Virus record (IMG/VR): IMGVR_UViG_3300043772_001757
Span: 1-28,099 of that record
DNA from: a virus
Length of the DNA stretch: 28,099 nucleotides
Strand: one strand, 5' to 3'
The notes under the pieces were generated by a model. It saw only the letters and a list, made by a program, of their open reading frames with translations. It was not told the DNA's origin and made no database searches. Positions 1-7,837 of the stretch are shown piece by piece. Position 1 is the first letter of the stretch. Each line of letters opens with the position of its first letter. Made by a program: the position numbers and the translations under genes.

Positions 1-1481
1 CGCATTTCGCCACGAGAATAAGCACCCTCAAGGATGTACAGCGATCCAGGCGGCAGCATGTCCAACTCGGCAGGGCTCGATGGCACTGCTACGGCCCGCC
101 CATTGAAGTCCCACGCGCGCATCGGAACCGGGTTTGCCGGATCATCTGGATTCGGGATCAACGCAACCAAGGCACCATTGGAGGCTTGCTGGAAGTCAAT
201 TGGCGAACCAGGCTCGATGGCGATGTCGCGCATCATGGTTGAGTCCGGCGCGCCGGACTGGGGGGCACGCGGTGTGGGCGCGGCCCCAGCAGTCGGCGCT
301 CCAGACGGCGGCTGCGATGGAGCAAGACCACCGCCCGCTTGTGCTGGGGCAGGACGCGCCATTCCGGACGCGGCCATCTGCTGATTGAAGAGTTCCTGCG
401 CGCGAGCGCGAACCTTGGATTCATCAACACGCGCATACGGGTCAGTCTGGAGTTCCGTCTGCGCACGCTTGTATGCATCTGCATACACCTTTGCAGACTG
501 CTGCTGGCGCTGCCGCTCAAGCCGCTCCTGAACTGCAAGCGACTGGCGGTTCTCGCGCTCCTGCTCTGCCTGTTGTTCCGCCTGCTGACGACGCCGCCCA
601 GCCATGCGAGCACTTGGGTTGCCCATGGCGGACCACATCATCTCATCCTGCTGCCGTCGCAACCTGGCCTTCGCTTCCTCCCGCTGGCGAGGGGACAAGG
701 CGAGATCAGCAATAGTGGCCTCCATGATTTGGTCAATTCGCTGGAAATCGCGCGACACCTTGTCAGTGCCAGAACTCAAGACCTCAAGAATGTTCGCTCG
801 CGTGCCCTCATCAAGCGCGCGGGAGTACTCCTGCAGCGACATGCCATCAGAGGTCGGAAGCGCATAGCCAGTAATTGGGTCTTCAACAAACGGCATGATG
901 GCACCGCCAGCACCTTGCATCATCGGACCCTGCCTGTTTCCAACCATCTGCGGGCCACCGCCCATTGCACCCATTGCAGCAGTTGGCTGCGGAGCCTGCC
1001 CAGCGCGCCAAGTGCTCTTGTCTGGCACACCCGGCACATTCGCATCCATGGTGGGCTGTGCCGGCGTCTGTGTTGGAGCCTGCGGGAGCGAAGTCTGCCC
1101 ACGGAACTCGCCCGATTGCACTCGCCCACGCATCTGACGGAACGCATCAGTCGCAGCCTGACGCGCTTCAGCAGGGCTTGCACCCGCCTCCTCCGCCTGC
1201 TGTCGAGCCTCAACAGCGGCGTCGCCCGCGCGTGAGCGTGCGCCAGGAATATTGACCGACTCGCGTTGAGCCTGAACTCGTGCGCGATTCTGGGCAAAGT
1301 CACCACCAGTCATCATCGGCTGACGCATCGCCGGCGCAGGAGTCTGCGGAACCGCTGCCGGCTGCTGTGCAGGCGTTGGCGGCTTCGGTAGATCTACCGG
1401 CTCGCCATAGGCATTCGTCGTCGGAAGACCGGTGAGGTCAATCGGCGGGAGTTCTTCGACATCAGACGCTCGGAGTGCCAT
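1..1481 (-). CDS. Long Gln/Ala/Pro-rich phage protein, 3' end outside window
   Basis: The reading frame is open from an ATG at 1481 to the window edge: at least 493 residues with no stop seen. The start has a strong ribosome site (AGGAAGGAAAG) and overlaps the end of the preceding gene by 20 bases. Residues about 30-60 and 130-180 are Pro/Ala/Gln/Met-rich and look disordered. Residues about 255-350 are rich in Arg, Gln and Glu and probably form a long helix or coiled coil. A second Pro/Gly/Ala linker near 385-415 contains SGAPD (409-413), encoded by one copy of the 18-bp palindrome. The stretch after it (SPIDFQQASNGALVALIPNP) looks folded. No enzyme motif is visible. Its place at the end of the virion gene block suggests an internal virion or tail-associated protein; I do not recognise the family. 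Confidence 0.75.
   Translation of the reverse strand, partial: MALRASDVEELPPIDLTGLPTTNAYGEPVDLPKPPTPAQQPAAVPQTPAPAMRQPMMTGGDFAQNRARVQAQRESVNIPGARSRAGDAAVEARQQAEEAGASPAEARQAATDAFRQMRGRVQSGEFRGQTSLPQAPTQTPAQPTMDANVPGVPDKSTWRAGQAPQPTAAMGAMGGGPQMVGNRQGPMMQGAGGAIMPFVEDPITGYALPTSDGMSLQEYSRALDEGTRANILEVLSSGTDKVSRDFQRIDQIMEATIADLALSPRQREEAKARLRRQQDEMMWSAMGNPSARMAGRRRQQAEQQAEQERENRQSLAVQERLERQRQQQSAKVYADAYKRAQTELQTDPYARVDESKVRARAQELFNQQMAASGMARPAPAQAGGGLAPSQPPSGAPTAGAAPTPRAPQSGAPDSTMMRDIAIEPGSPIDFQQASNGALVALIPNPDDPANPVPMRAWDFNGRAVAVPSSPAELDMLPPGSLYILEGAYSRGEM
242..259. repeat. 18-bp palindrome, copy 1 (coding)
   Basis: Perfect self-complementary AGTCCGGCGCGCCGGACT inside the gene that runs leftward from 1481. 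It is read as Ser-Gly-Ala-Pro-Asp in a Pro/Ala/Gly linker. The same 18 bases occur at 5264 and 17194, and 16-17 of them at 17940 and 26414. Confidence 0.95.
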
Positions 1482-1716
1482 CGTTCTTTCCTTCCTCGTT
1501 GGCATTGCCGAACGGGACTAGTTTGTTGAGTGCTTCTTGGCGCTGTTTGCAACCGCCGCATGGCTTGATGCCGACCGCAGATGTTGCGGCTGCAATGACA
1601 TCACCTAGACCACGAATACGAACAGTTGTTCCTGTTGCGTTTTTTGCGTGTTCAACTGCGCGAGCGCGTATTGCGGCCGCTTCTTCTTTTGACACAAGTC
1701 GAGTGGTTTGCTTCAT
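1462..1716 (-). CDS. Small CGGC-motif phage protein, 84 aa
   Basis: The ATG at 1716 overlaps the stop of the preceding gene as ATGA, so I chose it over an upstream in-frame ATG at 1824 that would bury 109 bases in that gene. The N-terminal part (residues 1-40) is charged and helical. The C-terminal part carries KPCGGCKQRQEALNKLVPF, a CxxC pair followed by a basic segment and an LNK turn. I recall similar short CGGC-x2-R-x3-LN proteins in other tailed-phage late regions, with no assigned function. The two cysteines could bind metal or be redox active, but two alone are too few for a zinc site unless the protein dimerises. Its stop lies 20 bases inside the next gene, so the two are probably translationally coupled. 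Confidence 0.8.
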   Translation of the reverse strand: MKQTTRLVSKEEAAAIRARAVEHAKNATGTTVRIRGLGDVIAAATSAVGIKPCGGCKQRQEALNKLVPFGNANEEGKNDGTPSV

Positions 1717-3257
1717 GTCACTGACACAATTCGTTTGAGCCAAAAACCATCTTGTTTCACTGATGTACAACTTGTATAAGCAACATAACACTTGCCTATG
1801 TCGCCAATTTGAGCCAAATTGCATAGTGGACTAGCGGTCCAACATAAATAAGCATTGATGCGGTATGAAGAACCTGAACATGTGCTTTCTGTCAGTGCTT
1901 CCGAAACAGGATCAGTTTGCGTAGACGACTGCCATCCACTATTTGTAAGCCCGCCAGACCAAAATGGACTAATGACCGCACACAAATTGTCGCATTGAGA
2001 ACTTCCAGGACATTGATTGAACATGCATGTTGTTATTGGATTTGTTACATTGCACCCCATTGCTATTGATGGACTGGGCTCCAATATTCCAGGGTCATAT
2101 GTGCAATCGCAACACTCTGATGCCATTGTGCATGGGGTTTCTACGACTGTGCGATTGATTTGAAAACCTTGCTCCCACAAACCGTAGTTCCCAGAAAATT
2201 GTTGTAAATAAACTCGTCCTTGCGCCACCCCAAGATTGTTCTTGATGGTGTAACTCGACGATGAAAGTCGAATTTGCCAATCCTCAACAGCATCGCCAAC
2301 GTGCCGAATGTTGATGGTGTCCCATGTTCCGGCGCTGTAGTGACCAATTGGGAATGGACCCTGAATTGGCAAATAAGTTGATGACACGTTACGGAATGTT
2401 GCGCTTGAAAACGACGGTCCCTGTCGGACGCTCACTAGTTCAGTTGTTGCATCAAGCGCAACACGCAACTGCTCTATGGTGTTTGTAGACAATGCAAATG
2501 TGTATTGCGTCACACCAAGATCATTTCGGATGATGCAATCGGTCGCTGTAATTTCACATGTCCATAGAGCCTGTGCGGCAGTCGCACCACCAATGACCAT
2601 TGCCGGAACATCGGCCAGATATGTTCCGCCATATCGATATTCCACTGTTGGCGAAGTTGTATTCGTTGAGTCGTGTTCGGCAATTACGCAATAATGACAC
2701 GAGTTTGCAGGCGACGTAAGTGTCTGTTTTGCCAACTCAATTGATCCAGAGTACGACTCAACAAATCGAGTGATTGACGTTGTATGCCCTGTCAGGAAGA
2801 TGTTTCCTGCATCATTGAATGCCCAAATCCCAGACGTGTTTTCGGTTGCAGTAGACACATACGGCAAAGTCCAACACAGACTTTGCAACGTAGATTCTTG
2901 GACTTCCCCATGAATTTCAGGTGGAATACTGCATCCACCGTTACTGCACCAAGTTTGCGGAGTAACAACTAGGCTACATGAACATCCGCATTCTGCACTT
3001 AGTTCTGGGCAACTTGGTCGTTTGTCATACACGAAATAGTCATACTCATCGCCGGTACCAGGACTGCCATCCGGGTCACAACTTACATAATTTCCGCTGT
3101 AACAATCTGGGTAAGTCGGCCACAAGTAGTCTTGGGCGTCATATGACCAATCGATTACATACGATCTGCATGAGTTGCATGTATGACAAATTTGCACTTC
3201 AACCGGAGTGACAGTTGTTACATCACAACAGCAAACGTATTGGGCAATTGAAGTCAT
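1713..3257 (-). CDS. Cysteine-rich virion or tail protein, 514 aa
   Basis: A ribosome site (GGAGAG) lies nine bases before the ATG. The protein has about 33 cysteines, concentrated in residues 9-125 and 385-505, with clusters such as CCC, CGCSC and CCDC. The middle section is poor in cysteine and rich in Ser, Thr, Tyr, Trp and Asn in beta-like alternation. Two middle segments resemble each other (CIIRNDLGVTQYTFAL and YTIKNNLGVAQGRVYL), suggesting a duplicated beta domain. There is no signal peptide or membrane segment. Lines counted by hand give about 43-48% G+C, lower than the flanking genes, which hints at separate acquisition. Position among structural genes suggests a tail, fibre or surface protein, perhaps disulfide-stabilised after release. 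I do not recognise the family. Its stop overlaps the next start as ATGA. Confidence 0.8.
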   Translation of the reverse strand: MTSIAQYVCCCDVTTVTPVEVQICHTCNSCRSYVIDWSYDAQDYLWPTYPDCYSGNYVSCDPDGSPGTGDEYDYFVYDKRPSCPELSAECGCSCSLVVTPQTWCSNGGCSIPPEIHGEVQESTLQSLCWTLPYVSTATENTSGIWAFNDAGNIFLTGHTTSITRFVESYSGSIELAKQTLTSPANSCHYCVIAEHDSTNTTSPTVEYRYGGTYLADVPAMVIGGATAAQALWTCEITATDCIIRNDLGVTQYTFALSTNTIEQLRVALDATTELVSVRQGPSFSSATFRNVSSTYLPIQGPFPIGHYSAGTWDTINIRHVGDAVEDWQIRLSSSSYTIKNNLGVAQGRVYLQQFSGNYGLWEQGFQINRTVVETPCTMASECCDCTYDPGILEPSPSIAMGCNVTNPITTCMFNQCPGSSQCDNLCAVISPFWSGGLTNSGWQSSTQTDPVSEALTESTCSGSSYRINAYLCWTASPLCNLAQIGDIGKCYVAYTSCTSVKQDGFWLKRIVSVT

Positions 3258-3263
3258 GTTTAG

Positions 3264-3806
3264 TCACTCTCCAGACTCGCACTCACCAATTAGAGGATTG
3301 GGAGCCCAAAATTCAAAGCGGCTCTGGCCGGTGGTTGCAATACGGACTGTGCGCATCATCACAATTGTGTTGTTTGGGATTGCGGCGAACTCGACGCTTG
3401 TGAATGGCGCAGCCGTAAGTTTCCACTGCGTTCCGCTCCATGCAACACCGAACCCATATGCAACTGATGACGTGTTGCCGCTTTCAGCGACGTTGATTGC
3501 ATCGTTTGAACCAGTGCGGCCACTGGTCAAGGTTACGAAATCCGTCGTTGCCCCAATGGTCGTACCAGGACGCATTTCGGTCCACGAATACTTCCATATT
3601 GCAGCAGTTGCACTACTCGTATTTCCGGTGATCTTGGCAGGAAAGAACACCTCGTCAGCCATGCGCGACTGACGCGACGCGAGCGCCGCAATCATCTGTT
3701 CCCAGCCGGCGAGTTGGTTTACAACGCCAGCAAGATCAGCCATTGCATCGCGGAACTCCTGCGAGAATGGGTTGAACTTGCGCTGGAAGAACGATGGGTT
3801 GAACAT
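3264..3806 (-). CDS. Phage structural protein, 180 aa, unknown role
   Basis: The ORF starts four bases after the preceding stop with no clear Shine-Dalgarno, so translation probably depends on coupling. The N-terminus (MFNPSFFQRKFNPFSQEF, then a helix to about residue 50) looks like an assembly or attachment segment. The rest alternates small and hydrophobic residues (VFFPAKITGNTSSATAAIWK, then TIVMMRTVRI) as in a beta-sandwich. The FPAKITG...W.Y.WTE pattern recalls short beta proteins in phage neck or tail regions, but I cannot name a family. No enzyme motif, signal or membrane segment is present. Neighbours are all virion-type genes on the same strand, supporting a minor structural role. 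Confidence 0.72.
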   Translation of the reverse strand: MFNPSFFQRKFNPFSQEFRDAMADLAGVVNQLAGWEQMIAALASRQSRMADEVFFPAKITGNTSSATAAIWKYSWTEMRPGTTIGATTDFVTLTSGRTGSNDAINVAESGNTSSVAYGFGVAWSGTQWKLTAAPFTSVEFAAIPNNTIVMMRTVRIATTGQSRFEFWAPNPLIGECESGE

Positions 3807-3810
3807 GGCA

Positions 3811-4566
3811 TTACGGCAACGAGGGGAACGCCACCTGGTCGTACAAGTTGACCGCCGTTACCGTCCACGATCCAGACGACTCGGTGAGGTGGTGCATCTT
3901 CCATGCAAACGTGCCGGAGAACATCAATGATCCCTGGAAGGTCAATGCTGAATTTGCCACTGCGCGAATTTCACCACCGTCAAACCGAAGTTGGTTTGCC
4001 GAGAAGGACAAGCCACCAACCGAAAAACCACCGTTGTTCGCCTTTCCAACATAGGACGCCCAGGCAATCATGGGGTTGGTGCCGCTCTGGACCGGAACAC
4101 CAATGCGAAGAACTGGGCGCGACCATGGGAATGACGCTGGCCGGAACCCAATGCGGTTGGCACCCGCAGCATCGAAGAACGCAGCCGTTGTGGCCGGCAA
4201 TCCTGTTGCAGCCTCAGCAGGACCGACCGTGTAGACAGGCACTGATTCAAATGCCAGCCGGTATTCGGCAAGCGTATTCAGCGTGGTAGAACCACCCCAG
4301 TTGCTGTTGCTCCAGGCGTAGTGCTGCTCAGTGATGTACTTGCCGACGCCAATCTGCTTTGCAGTAATGTTCTGCAACGGCATCGTCGCGATGAGCGGGA
4401 ACTGCGTTGCAAAATCGGCAACTTGCGTGTTCGTCTCGTCAACTGCATTTGCAAGTGACGTTGCACCCTCGACGAAGTGCCGGCGTAAAACCCGTTCGGG
4501 CTGCGCCGAGTCATACCCAAGCGAGTAGGTCGAACCGTAAATGTCTTTGGAAAGGACTACTGGCAT
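3811..4566 (-). CDS. Phage structural protein, 251 aa, unknown role
   Basis: The gene starts two bases after the preceding stop and has a GGTGGG-type ribosome site. The N-terminal half is helical with polar turns (residues about 25-85). The C-terminal half is rich in Gly, Ser, Phe and Trp in beta-like alternation (GGFSVGGLSFSANQLRF, LTFQGSLMFSGTFAWKMHHL). It ends SGSWTVTAVNLYDQVAFPSL, a beta-rich tail. No catalytic motif is visible. Composition and context fit a tail, baseplate or head-surface protein. No family was recognised; an alternative would be a fibre-base or receptor-binding adaptor. Confidence 0.74.
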   Translation of the reverse strand: MPVVLSKDIYGSTYSLGYDSAQPERVLRRHFVEGATSLANAVDETNTQVADFATQFPLIATMPLQNITAKQIGVGKYITEQHYAWSNSNWGGSTTLNTLAEYRLAFESVPVYTVGPAEAATGLPATTAAFFDAAGANRIGFRPASFPWSRPVLRIGVPVQSGTNPMIAWASYVGKANNGGFSVGGLSFSANQLRFDGGEIRAVANSALTFQGSLMFSGTFAWKMHHLTESSGSWTVTAVNLYDQVAFPSLP

Positions 4567-4568
4567 GA

Positions 4569-4823
4569 CTACCCACCAAGATCCTCAACCGCTTGCTTGA
4601 GCCCAACAACCTCATCGTGAATGAGGTGCAGGGCATTGAGGACATCGCGCAGCAACTGATCTGTCTGGCCGCGTTCCTGATTGCCCGTGGTGACTGGAGC
4701 CTGTGCTGCTTGAACCTGGCCGACAGAGGTAGAAAATTCCTGTGCAGCCTCTGCCGCAGCCTCGACTCGCTCGCGGAACGCATCAAGATCAGGCACATCA
4801 GGCATGTTTGACGGGTTCGCCAT
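4569..4823 (-). CDS. Small acidic coiled-coil protein, 84 aa
   Basis: The ATG shares one base with the preceding stop (TAATG), indicating coupled translation. The protein has two predicted helices, residues 12-42 (DAFRERVEAAAEAAQEFSTS) and 54-82 (TDQLLRDVLNALHLIHDEVV), joined by a short TTGNQERG turn. Heptad-like spacing of Leu, Ile and Val in the second helix suggests a coiled coil. It has no cysteine, signal or membrane segment. It lies between two structural genes and may be a chaperone or small virion component, but no specific function can be assigned. Confidence 0.75.
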   Translation of the reverse strand: MANPSNMPDVPDLDAFRERVEAAAEAAQEFSTSVGQVQAAQAPVTTGNQERGQTDQLLRDVLNALHLIHDEVVGLKQAVEDLGG

Positions 4824-5251
4824 TAGGCGTTCGACCCTGCAAGCCGGAACGACACAGCCACGCCGACGTATGGCTGTGTCTTGTTGGAATTGACCTCGAC
4901 GCTTTCAACAAAGCCGGAGAGAGTCTTGGATGCCGTCGCGTTGCCATACGCCATGACAATGGCGTTGCCCGTTCCGGAATCCTCGGAGATGCACGTCGCA
5001 AGGGTAAGCGCGCTTGACGCGGTCATGTAGCCAGTGACAAGAAGGCGCCCCTCTACCAGGTTCGTCTTTGCCAGTCGGCGCGTAGTGTCTACGCCGGCCG
5101 TCACGTCCTGAATGTCTGCCTGCACCTGAAGACGGAATCCAATCACGTCAATGCTCATCACCGGCAGCACCGAAGTGTTGCCGCTGAGGCTGCTGCCGGA
5201 ATACGTCACCGTCAGCGGATTGACTGACGGCTTTGCCAATGCTTCTGGCAT
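4823..5251 (-). CDS. Beta-rich phage structural protein, 142 aa
   Basis: The start has an excellent ribosome site (AGGAGGT) directly after a copy of the 18-bp palindrome. The sequence alternates hydrophobic and Ser/Thr/Gly residues throughout (PLTVTYSGSSLSGNTSVLPV, RLLVTGYMTASSALTLAT, VGVAVSFRLAG), as in an all-beta virion protein. A short charged stretch (GVDTTRRLAKTNLVEGR) sits in the middle. The size would suit a tail-tube-like, head-completion or decoration protein, but I see no defining motif. Genes on both sides are virion-type, and its stop overlaps the next start by one base. Confidence 0.75.
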   Translation of the reverse strand: MPEALAKPSVNPLTVTYSGSSLSGNTSVLPVMSIDVIGFRLQVQADIQDVTAGVDTTRRLAKTNLVEGRLLVTGYMTASSALTLATCISEDSGTGNAIVMAYGNATASKTLSGFVESVEVNSNKTQPYVGVAVSFRLAGSNA

Positions 5252-5263
5252 GGCCTACCTCCT

Positions 5264-5281
5264 AGTCCGGCGCGCCGGACT
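5264..5281. repeat. 18-bp palindrome, copy 2 (intergenic)
   Basis: Perfect AGTCCGGCGCGCCGGACT in the 31-base gap between two minus-strand genes, one base after the TAA of the upstream gene and abutting the AGGAGG ribosome site of the downstream gene. In RNA it could form a 7-bp hairpin with a 4-base loop, or a dimer, next to the ribosome site. No U-tract follows, so it is not a standard terminator. Confidence 0.95.
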
Positions 5282-5282
5282 T

Positions 5283-5543
5283 TTACGACACCGTCAGGGC
5301 GGTCCAAGTCGCGGTCGTCGTTGTACCAAGGTTGATGTAGACCGTGTTGGAGGTAGACGTACCGGTGGTGTTGATCAGAATTGCACCACGGGCATACCCC
5401 TGGTAGTCAACACCAGTCGTCGCGGCAGGAATTGCGCCACCGGAGTTGGTGATGTTGCCAAACGATCCGACCTGAATGACCTTACCAGCAACGGTACGAA
5501 CGCCGTCATTGTTGATGCTGTCGAAGTAATTGTGTCCAGGCAT
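5283..5543 (-). CDS. Small phage decoration-like protein, 86 aa
   Basis: The protein is Gly/Thr/Ser/Asn-rich and almost free of charge. After a short N-terminal stretch it contains GYARGAILINTTG followed by VYINLGTTTTATWTAL. I recall the pattern G-A-x-(F/I)-I-x-T-T-x-G-x-x-(V/Y)-x-N-x-G-T-x-x-S-A-x-W in short beta proteins near phage head genes; assignment to that group is from memory and untested. It has no signal peptide or enzyme motif. A small head or tail decoration protein is the likeliest role. The stop is followed after one base by the palindrome at 5264. Confidence 0.7.
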   Translation of the reverse strand: MPGHNYFDSINNDGVRTVAGKVIQVGSFGNITNSGGAIPAATTGVDYQGYARGAILINTTGTSTSNTVYINLGTTTTATWTALTVS

Positions 5544-5554
5544 GTGTGTTGTCC

Positions 5555-6547
5555 TTACGGGCTCGCTGGCCCAACGTAGGTGACGGTCACGTCTCGATCG
5601 TCGAGACGGCCAATTGAATCAGAACGATCGCCGTTGTATCCAAAAATCGAAGGATACATGCCGGCACGGTCAATCATTACAGACGCGGCAAGCCGCTGGG
5701 CAAACAGTTCGCGGTACTTGCTGCTTGGGGTGTCGCCAAACTCTTCTGCAACGGCAAGGCAGGAGACGACGACCGTTTCGTAGTGTTCGGCCCCACCAAG
5801 CGGGTAGTCGCCCACCGACCCAAGGCCGGCAGCGGCAATGTCAAACTTGATGTCTGCGTACAGAGTCAACTTCTCTTGCGCCCACGGATACACACGCAAG
5901 TGGAATTTTTGCGCCGCTTGATCAGACGATTCAGGCCACGTTGCTGGCTCAACGCTGAACACCGCCGGAAGACCAATTGGCGACACATAGTCGTTCTGCT
6001 CCATGTTGGTAATGGTCGCAGAGTTTGTGTGCTTCAATGGGCCGCGATTGGTCGCCGGCGGATAGAACAAATTCACGCTCGCACCAGAGCCAACGAAATT
6101 AGCCCGGTTCCACCAGAACGTAGCAGTTGATGGTGTGGCAAACGTCAAAGACGTATCCCATAGATTTACTATCGTTGACCCATTGGTGGTATTGACTGGG
6201 TAATACCCATCAGAATTCGTGAACTTGACGACCGTATGGCTGTAACTGTTAGACAAGATCGATGACGCAAACGTCACGACTCCGGACGTGCAAGTACAGG
6301 TCACGGTCGTCGTGACCGGGGCAGGGAACGTGTAAACCCTACGCTCGCGAAGGAATGACCATTGGTGCGACGACGTTTCGCCAGGAAGCGGAGGCGGAAA
6401 GTAGAACTGCCGCAGCCCACGGCTGATGATGCTCGTTACATCGCCCTGAAACGCAGCCGACATCGTCGAAAATGTCGTTGAGCGTCCATAGCCCATAAAT
6501 CGCTGGACTTCGGCACGCAAATCTGCAAGCGTGATAGTCAATGACAT
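5555..6547 (-). CDS. Probable head-tail adaptor (neck) protein, 330 aa
   Basis: The N-terminus is helical (TLADLRAEVQRFMGYGRS), then come SIISRGLRQFYFPPPLPG and HQWSFLRERRVYTFP. I know this arrangement (helix, an RGLRQFY-P segment, then a WSFL strand) from neck or head-tail connector proteins of podovirus-like phages that sit beneath the portal; the match is remembered, not searched. The middle is a Ser/Thr/Asn-rich beta domain. The C-terminus (residues about 255-310) returns to helix with conserved-looking AVAEEFGDTPSSKYRELFAQ and a YPSIFGYNGDRSD tail. Co-orientation with capsid genes supports a connector role. A tail tubular component is the alternative. Confidence 0.68.
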   Translation of the reverse strand: MSLTITLADLRAEVQRFMGYGRSTTFSTMSAAFQGDVTSIISRGLRQFYFPPPLPGETSSHQWSFLRERRVYTFPAPVTTTVTCTCTSGVVTFASSILSNSYSHTVVKFTNSDGYYPVNTTNGSTIVNLWDTSLTFATPSTATFWWNRANFVGSGASVNLFYPPATNRGPLKHTNSATITNMEQNDYVSPIGLPAVFSVEPATWPESSDQAAQKFHLRVYPWAQEKLTLYADIKFDIAAAGLGSVGDYPLGGAEHYETVVVSCLAVAEEFGDTPSSKYRELFAQRLAASVMIDRAGMYPSIFGYNGDRSDSIGRLDDRDVTVTYVGPASP

Positions 6548-6548
6548 T

Positions 6549-6758
6549 TCACTGCTTCTTTCGGTTTGCGCGGGCGGAAATCACGCGAAGATTGCTACGG
6601 CGTGAATTGTTTGGGTTTCCGTCCTTGTGATCAACATGCTTTCCATCGCCCTTACGAACGACGCCCTCGCGTGCGAGTGCACGGCGAGCGGCGTTGCGCT
6701 TTGCGCGCTCACGCTTCATTCGATCACTGCTGTGGTACTTGGCGTAATCGCTGTTCAT
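6549..6758 (-). CDS. Small HNH-like endonuclease, 69 aa
   Basis: The ATG overlaps the previous stop as TGATG; an upstream in-frame ATG at 6866 is rejected because it lies inside that gene. The first 35 residues are strongly basic and helical. The core GKHVDHKDGNPNNSRRSNLRVI (residues 39-60) has the VDHKDGNxxNN...NLRV layout of short phage HNH proteins, with His41/His44 and Asn residues as the metal/catalytic set. It lacks the flanking CxxC zinc knuckles of longer HNH enzymes and is near the minimum size. Such genes are often solitary homing-type insertions among virion genes, and some phages use HNH proteins in DNA packaging. Here the tight coupling on the left argues against a very recent insertion. 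Confidence 0.78.
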   Translation of the reverse strand: MNSDYAKYHSSDRMKRERAKRNAARRALAREGVVRKGDGKHVDHKDGNPNNSRRSNLRVISARANRKKQ

Positions 6759-7621
6759 CACTGGATTAGGTTGTACGACAAGGCGATGAACTTCGCAGCA
6801 TTGGCTGCGTTTGCGCCAAGAACAGTCGTGTTTGACCAGTGGTTGATTACCTGAGATCCATGGCAAAGCATCGGAACAACAACAATCCGCGCCGCTCCAG
6901 CAAGACCATTGATGTACAACTCGCCGGCAGCGGTCGCCATTCTCCCGTTTGAAGTCGTTTGATCCGTGGCAAATCCAGGCGAGTATGCAGAGAACCGATA
7001 CCTGCGATTGACAATAGTCGCACTTGGAACGGCGCTTGTATCAATCGTTGACGCGCCATTGATCAAGTCGATGCCAAGGGATCCGCCGATATATCCAGCC
7101 GCATATGCTTCCGTGCCCGTATCTGCGCTGGTGTTGGTATCAGCGCCAAGCAACGGACTGTCAACAACACGAATTTGATTGCAGTATTTCCACTTCTCTG
7201 CTTCCGTGAAAAACCCAGTCAACTGCATCGGTGCTTCCGCCATGTTCGTTGGATACACCAGATTGGTCGCAACGGACACCAGCGGGGTGAGCGAGTAATA
7301 CGACGGAACCTGGTCTTCTTCAACATCTGATTCAACCAAAAAGATGTCGTAAGTAATTACTCCTGAGTAATCCGTTTGCGAAGTGAGTGCAGCCGGCAAA
7401 TGCGCCCACCTAAGCCGGATGGAGTTGTATCCATGCGTCATAATCGGCTCTATTTGATAATCGCCGCACTTGATCCGATCTTGCACATAATTCGACCCGC
7501 GTACTGATTGCCACAATAGTGGACGACCACTGTTTGCTGCGAGTGCCGCAGCAGATCCAGACGAAATCGAAGTACTGACTGCGAAATAGCGTGTTTTCCA
7601 TCCAGTGTTGTAGCCCTGCAT
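6758..7621 (-). CDS. Phage structural protein, 287 aa, unknown role
   Basis: The start has AAGGACA about eight bases upstream. The protein is Ala/Ser/Thr/Tyr-rich with few charges and alternates beta-like segments (IRLRWAHLPAAL, ITYDIFLVESDVEED) with Gly/Asn turns. Residues 185-270 include GGSLGIDLINGASTIDT and ARIVVVPMLCHGSQVINHW, resembling a surface beta domain. There is no signal peptide, membrane segment or catalytic motif. Its size and context fit a minor head, neck or tail protein. I cannot place it in a family. Its stop overlaps the HNH gene by one base. Confidence 0.72.
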   Translation of the reverse strand: MQGYNTGWKTRYFAVSTSISSGSAAALAANSGRPLLWQSVRGSNYVQDRIKCGDYQIEPIMTHGYNSIRLRWAHLPAALTSQTDYSGVITYDIFLVESDVEEDQVPSYYSLTPLVSVATNLVYPTNMAEAPMQLTGFFTEAEKWKYCNQIRVVDSPLLGADTNTSADTGTEAYAAGYIGGSLGIDLINGASTIDTSAVPSATIVNRRYRFSAYSPGFATDQTTSNGRMATAAGELYINGLAGAARIVVVPMLCHGSQVINHWSNTTVLGANAANAAKFIALSYNLIQ

Positions 7622-7653
7622 TGTGGTGTCCTTGGTGCGTTAGAAAAACGCGG

Positions 7654-7809
7654 TTAGCGAGGCCGAATTTCGCCGCCGCCCTTGATGTCTCCGCCACCAA
7701 GTCCAGCGCGCTTGGTTTGCATCGCAGCACCAGTGATGCGCGTCCGAATTGCCTTGGTCGAACCAGCAGCGCGAGAACGGGTCGTACCAGAACGAGACGT
7801 ACTCTTCAT
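7654..7809 (-). CDS. Small basic Gly-rich protein, 51 aa, paralogue A
   Basis: An in-frame ATG exists at 7836, but the ATG at 7809 sits behind a perfect AAGGAGG ribosome site, so the short form is chosen. Residues 1-28 are Arg/Ser/Thr-rich (MKSTSRSGTTRSRAAGSTKA). The C-terminus MQTKRAGLGGGDIKGGGEIR closely matches the end of the 49-aa protein encoded at 8101-8250. It is very basic, without cysteine or membrane segment. A nucleic-acid-associated virion protein or assembly factor is possible, but this is inference from composition only. Confidence 0.72.
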   Translation of the reverse strand: MKSTSRSGTTRSRAAGSTKAIRTRITGAAMQTKRAGLGGGDIKGGGEIRPR

Positions 7810-7837
7810 GTTGCCTCCTTGGCATTGACAGGTCATT

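Noticed and set aside
339-1235. A 298-codon plus-strand frame opposite the left-end protein
   Set aside because: It is antisense to a well-supported frame with a ribosome site and normal composition; its product is Leu/Arg/His-rich without motifs.
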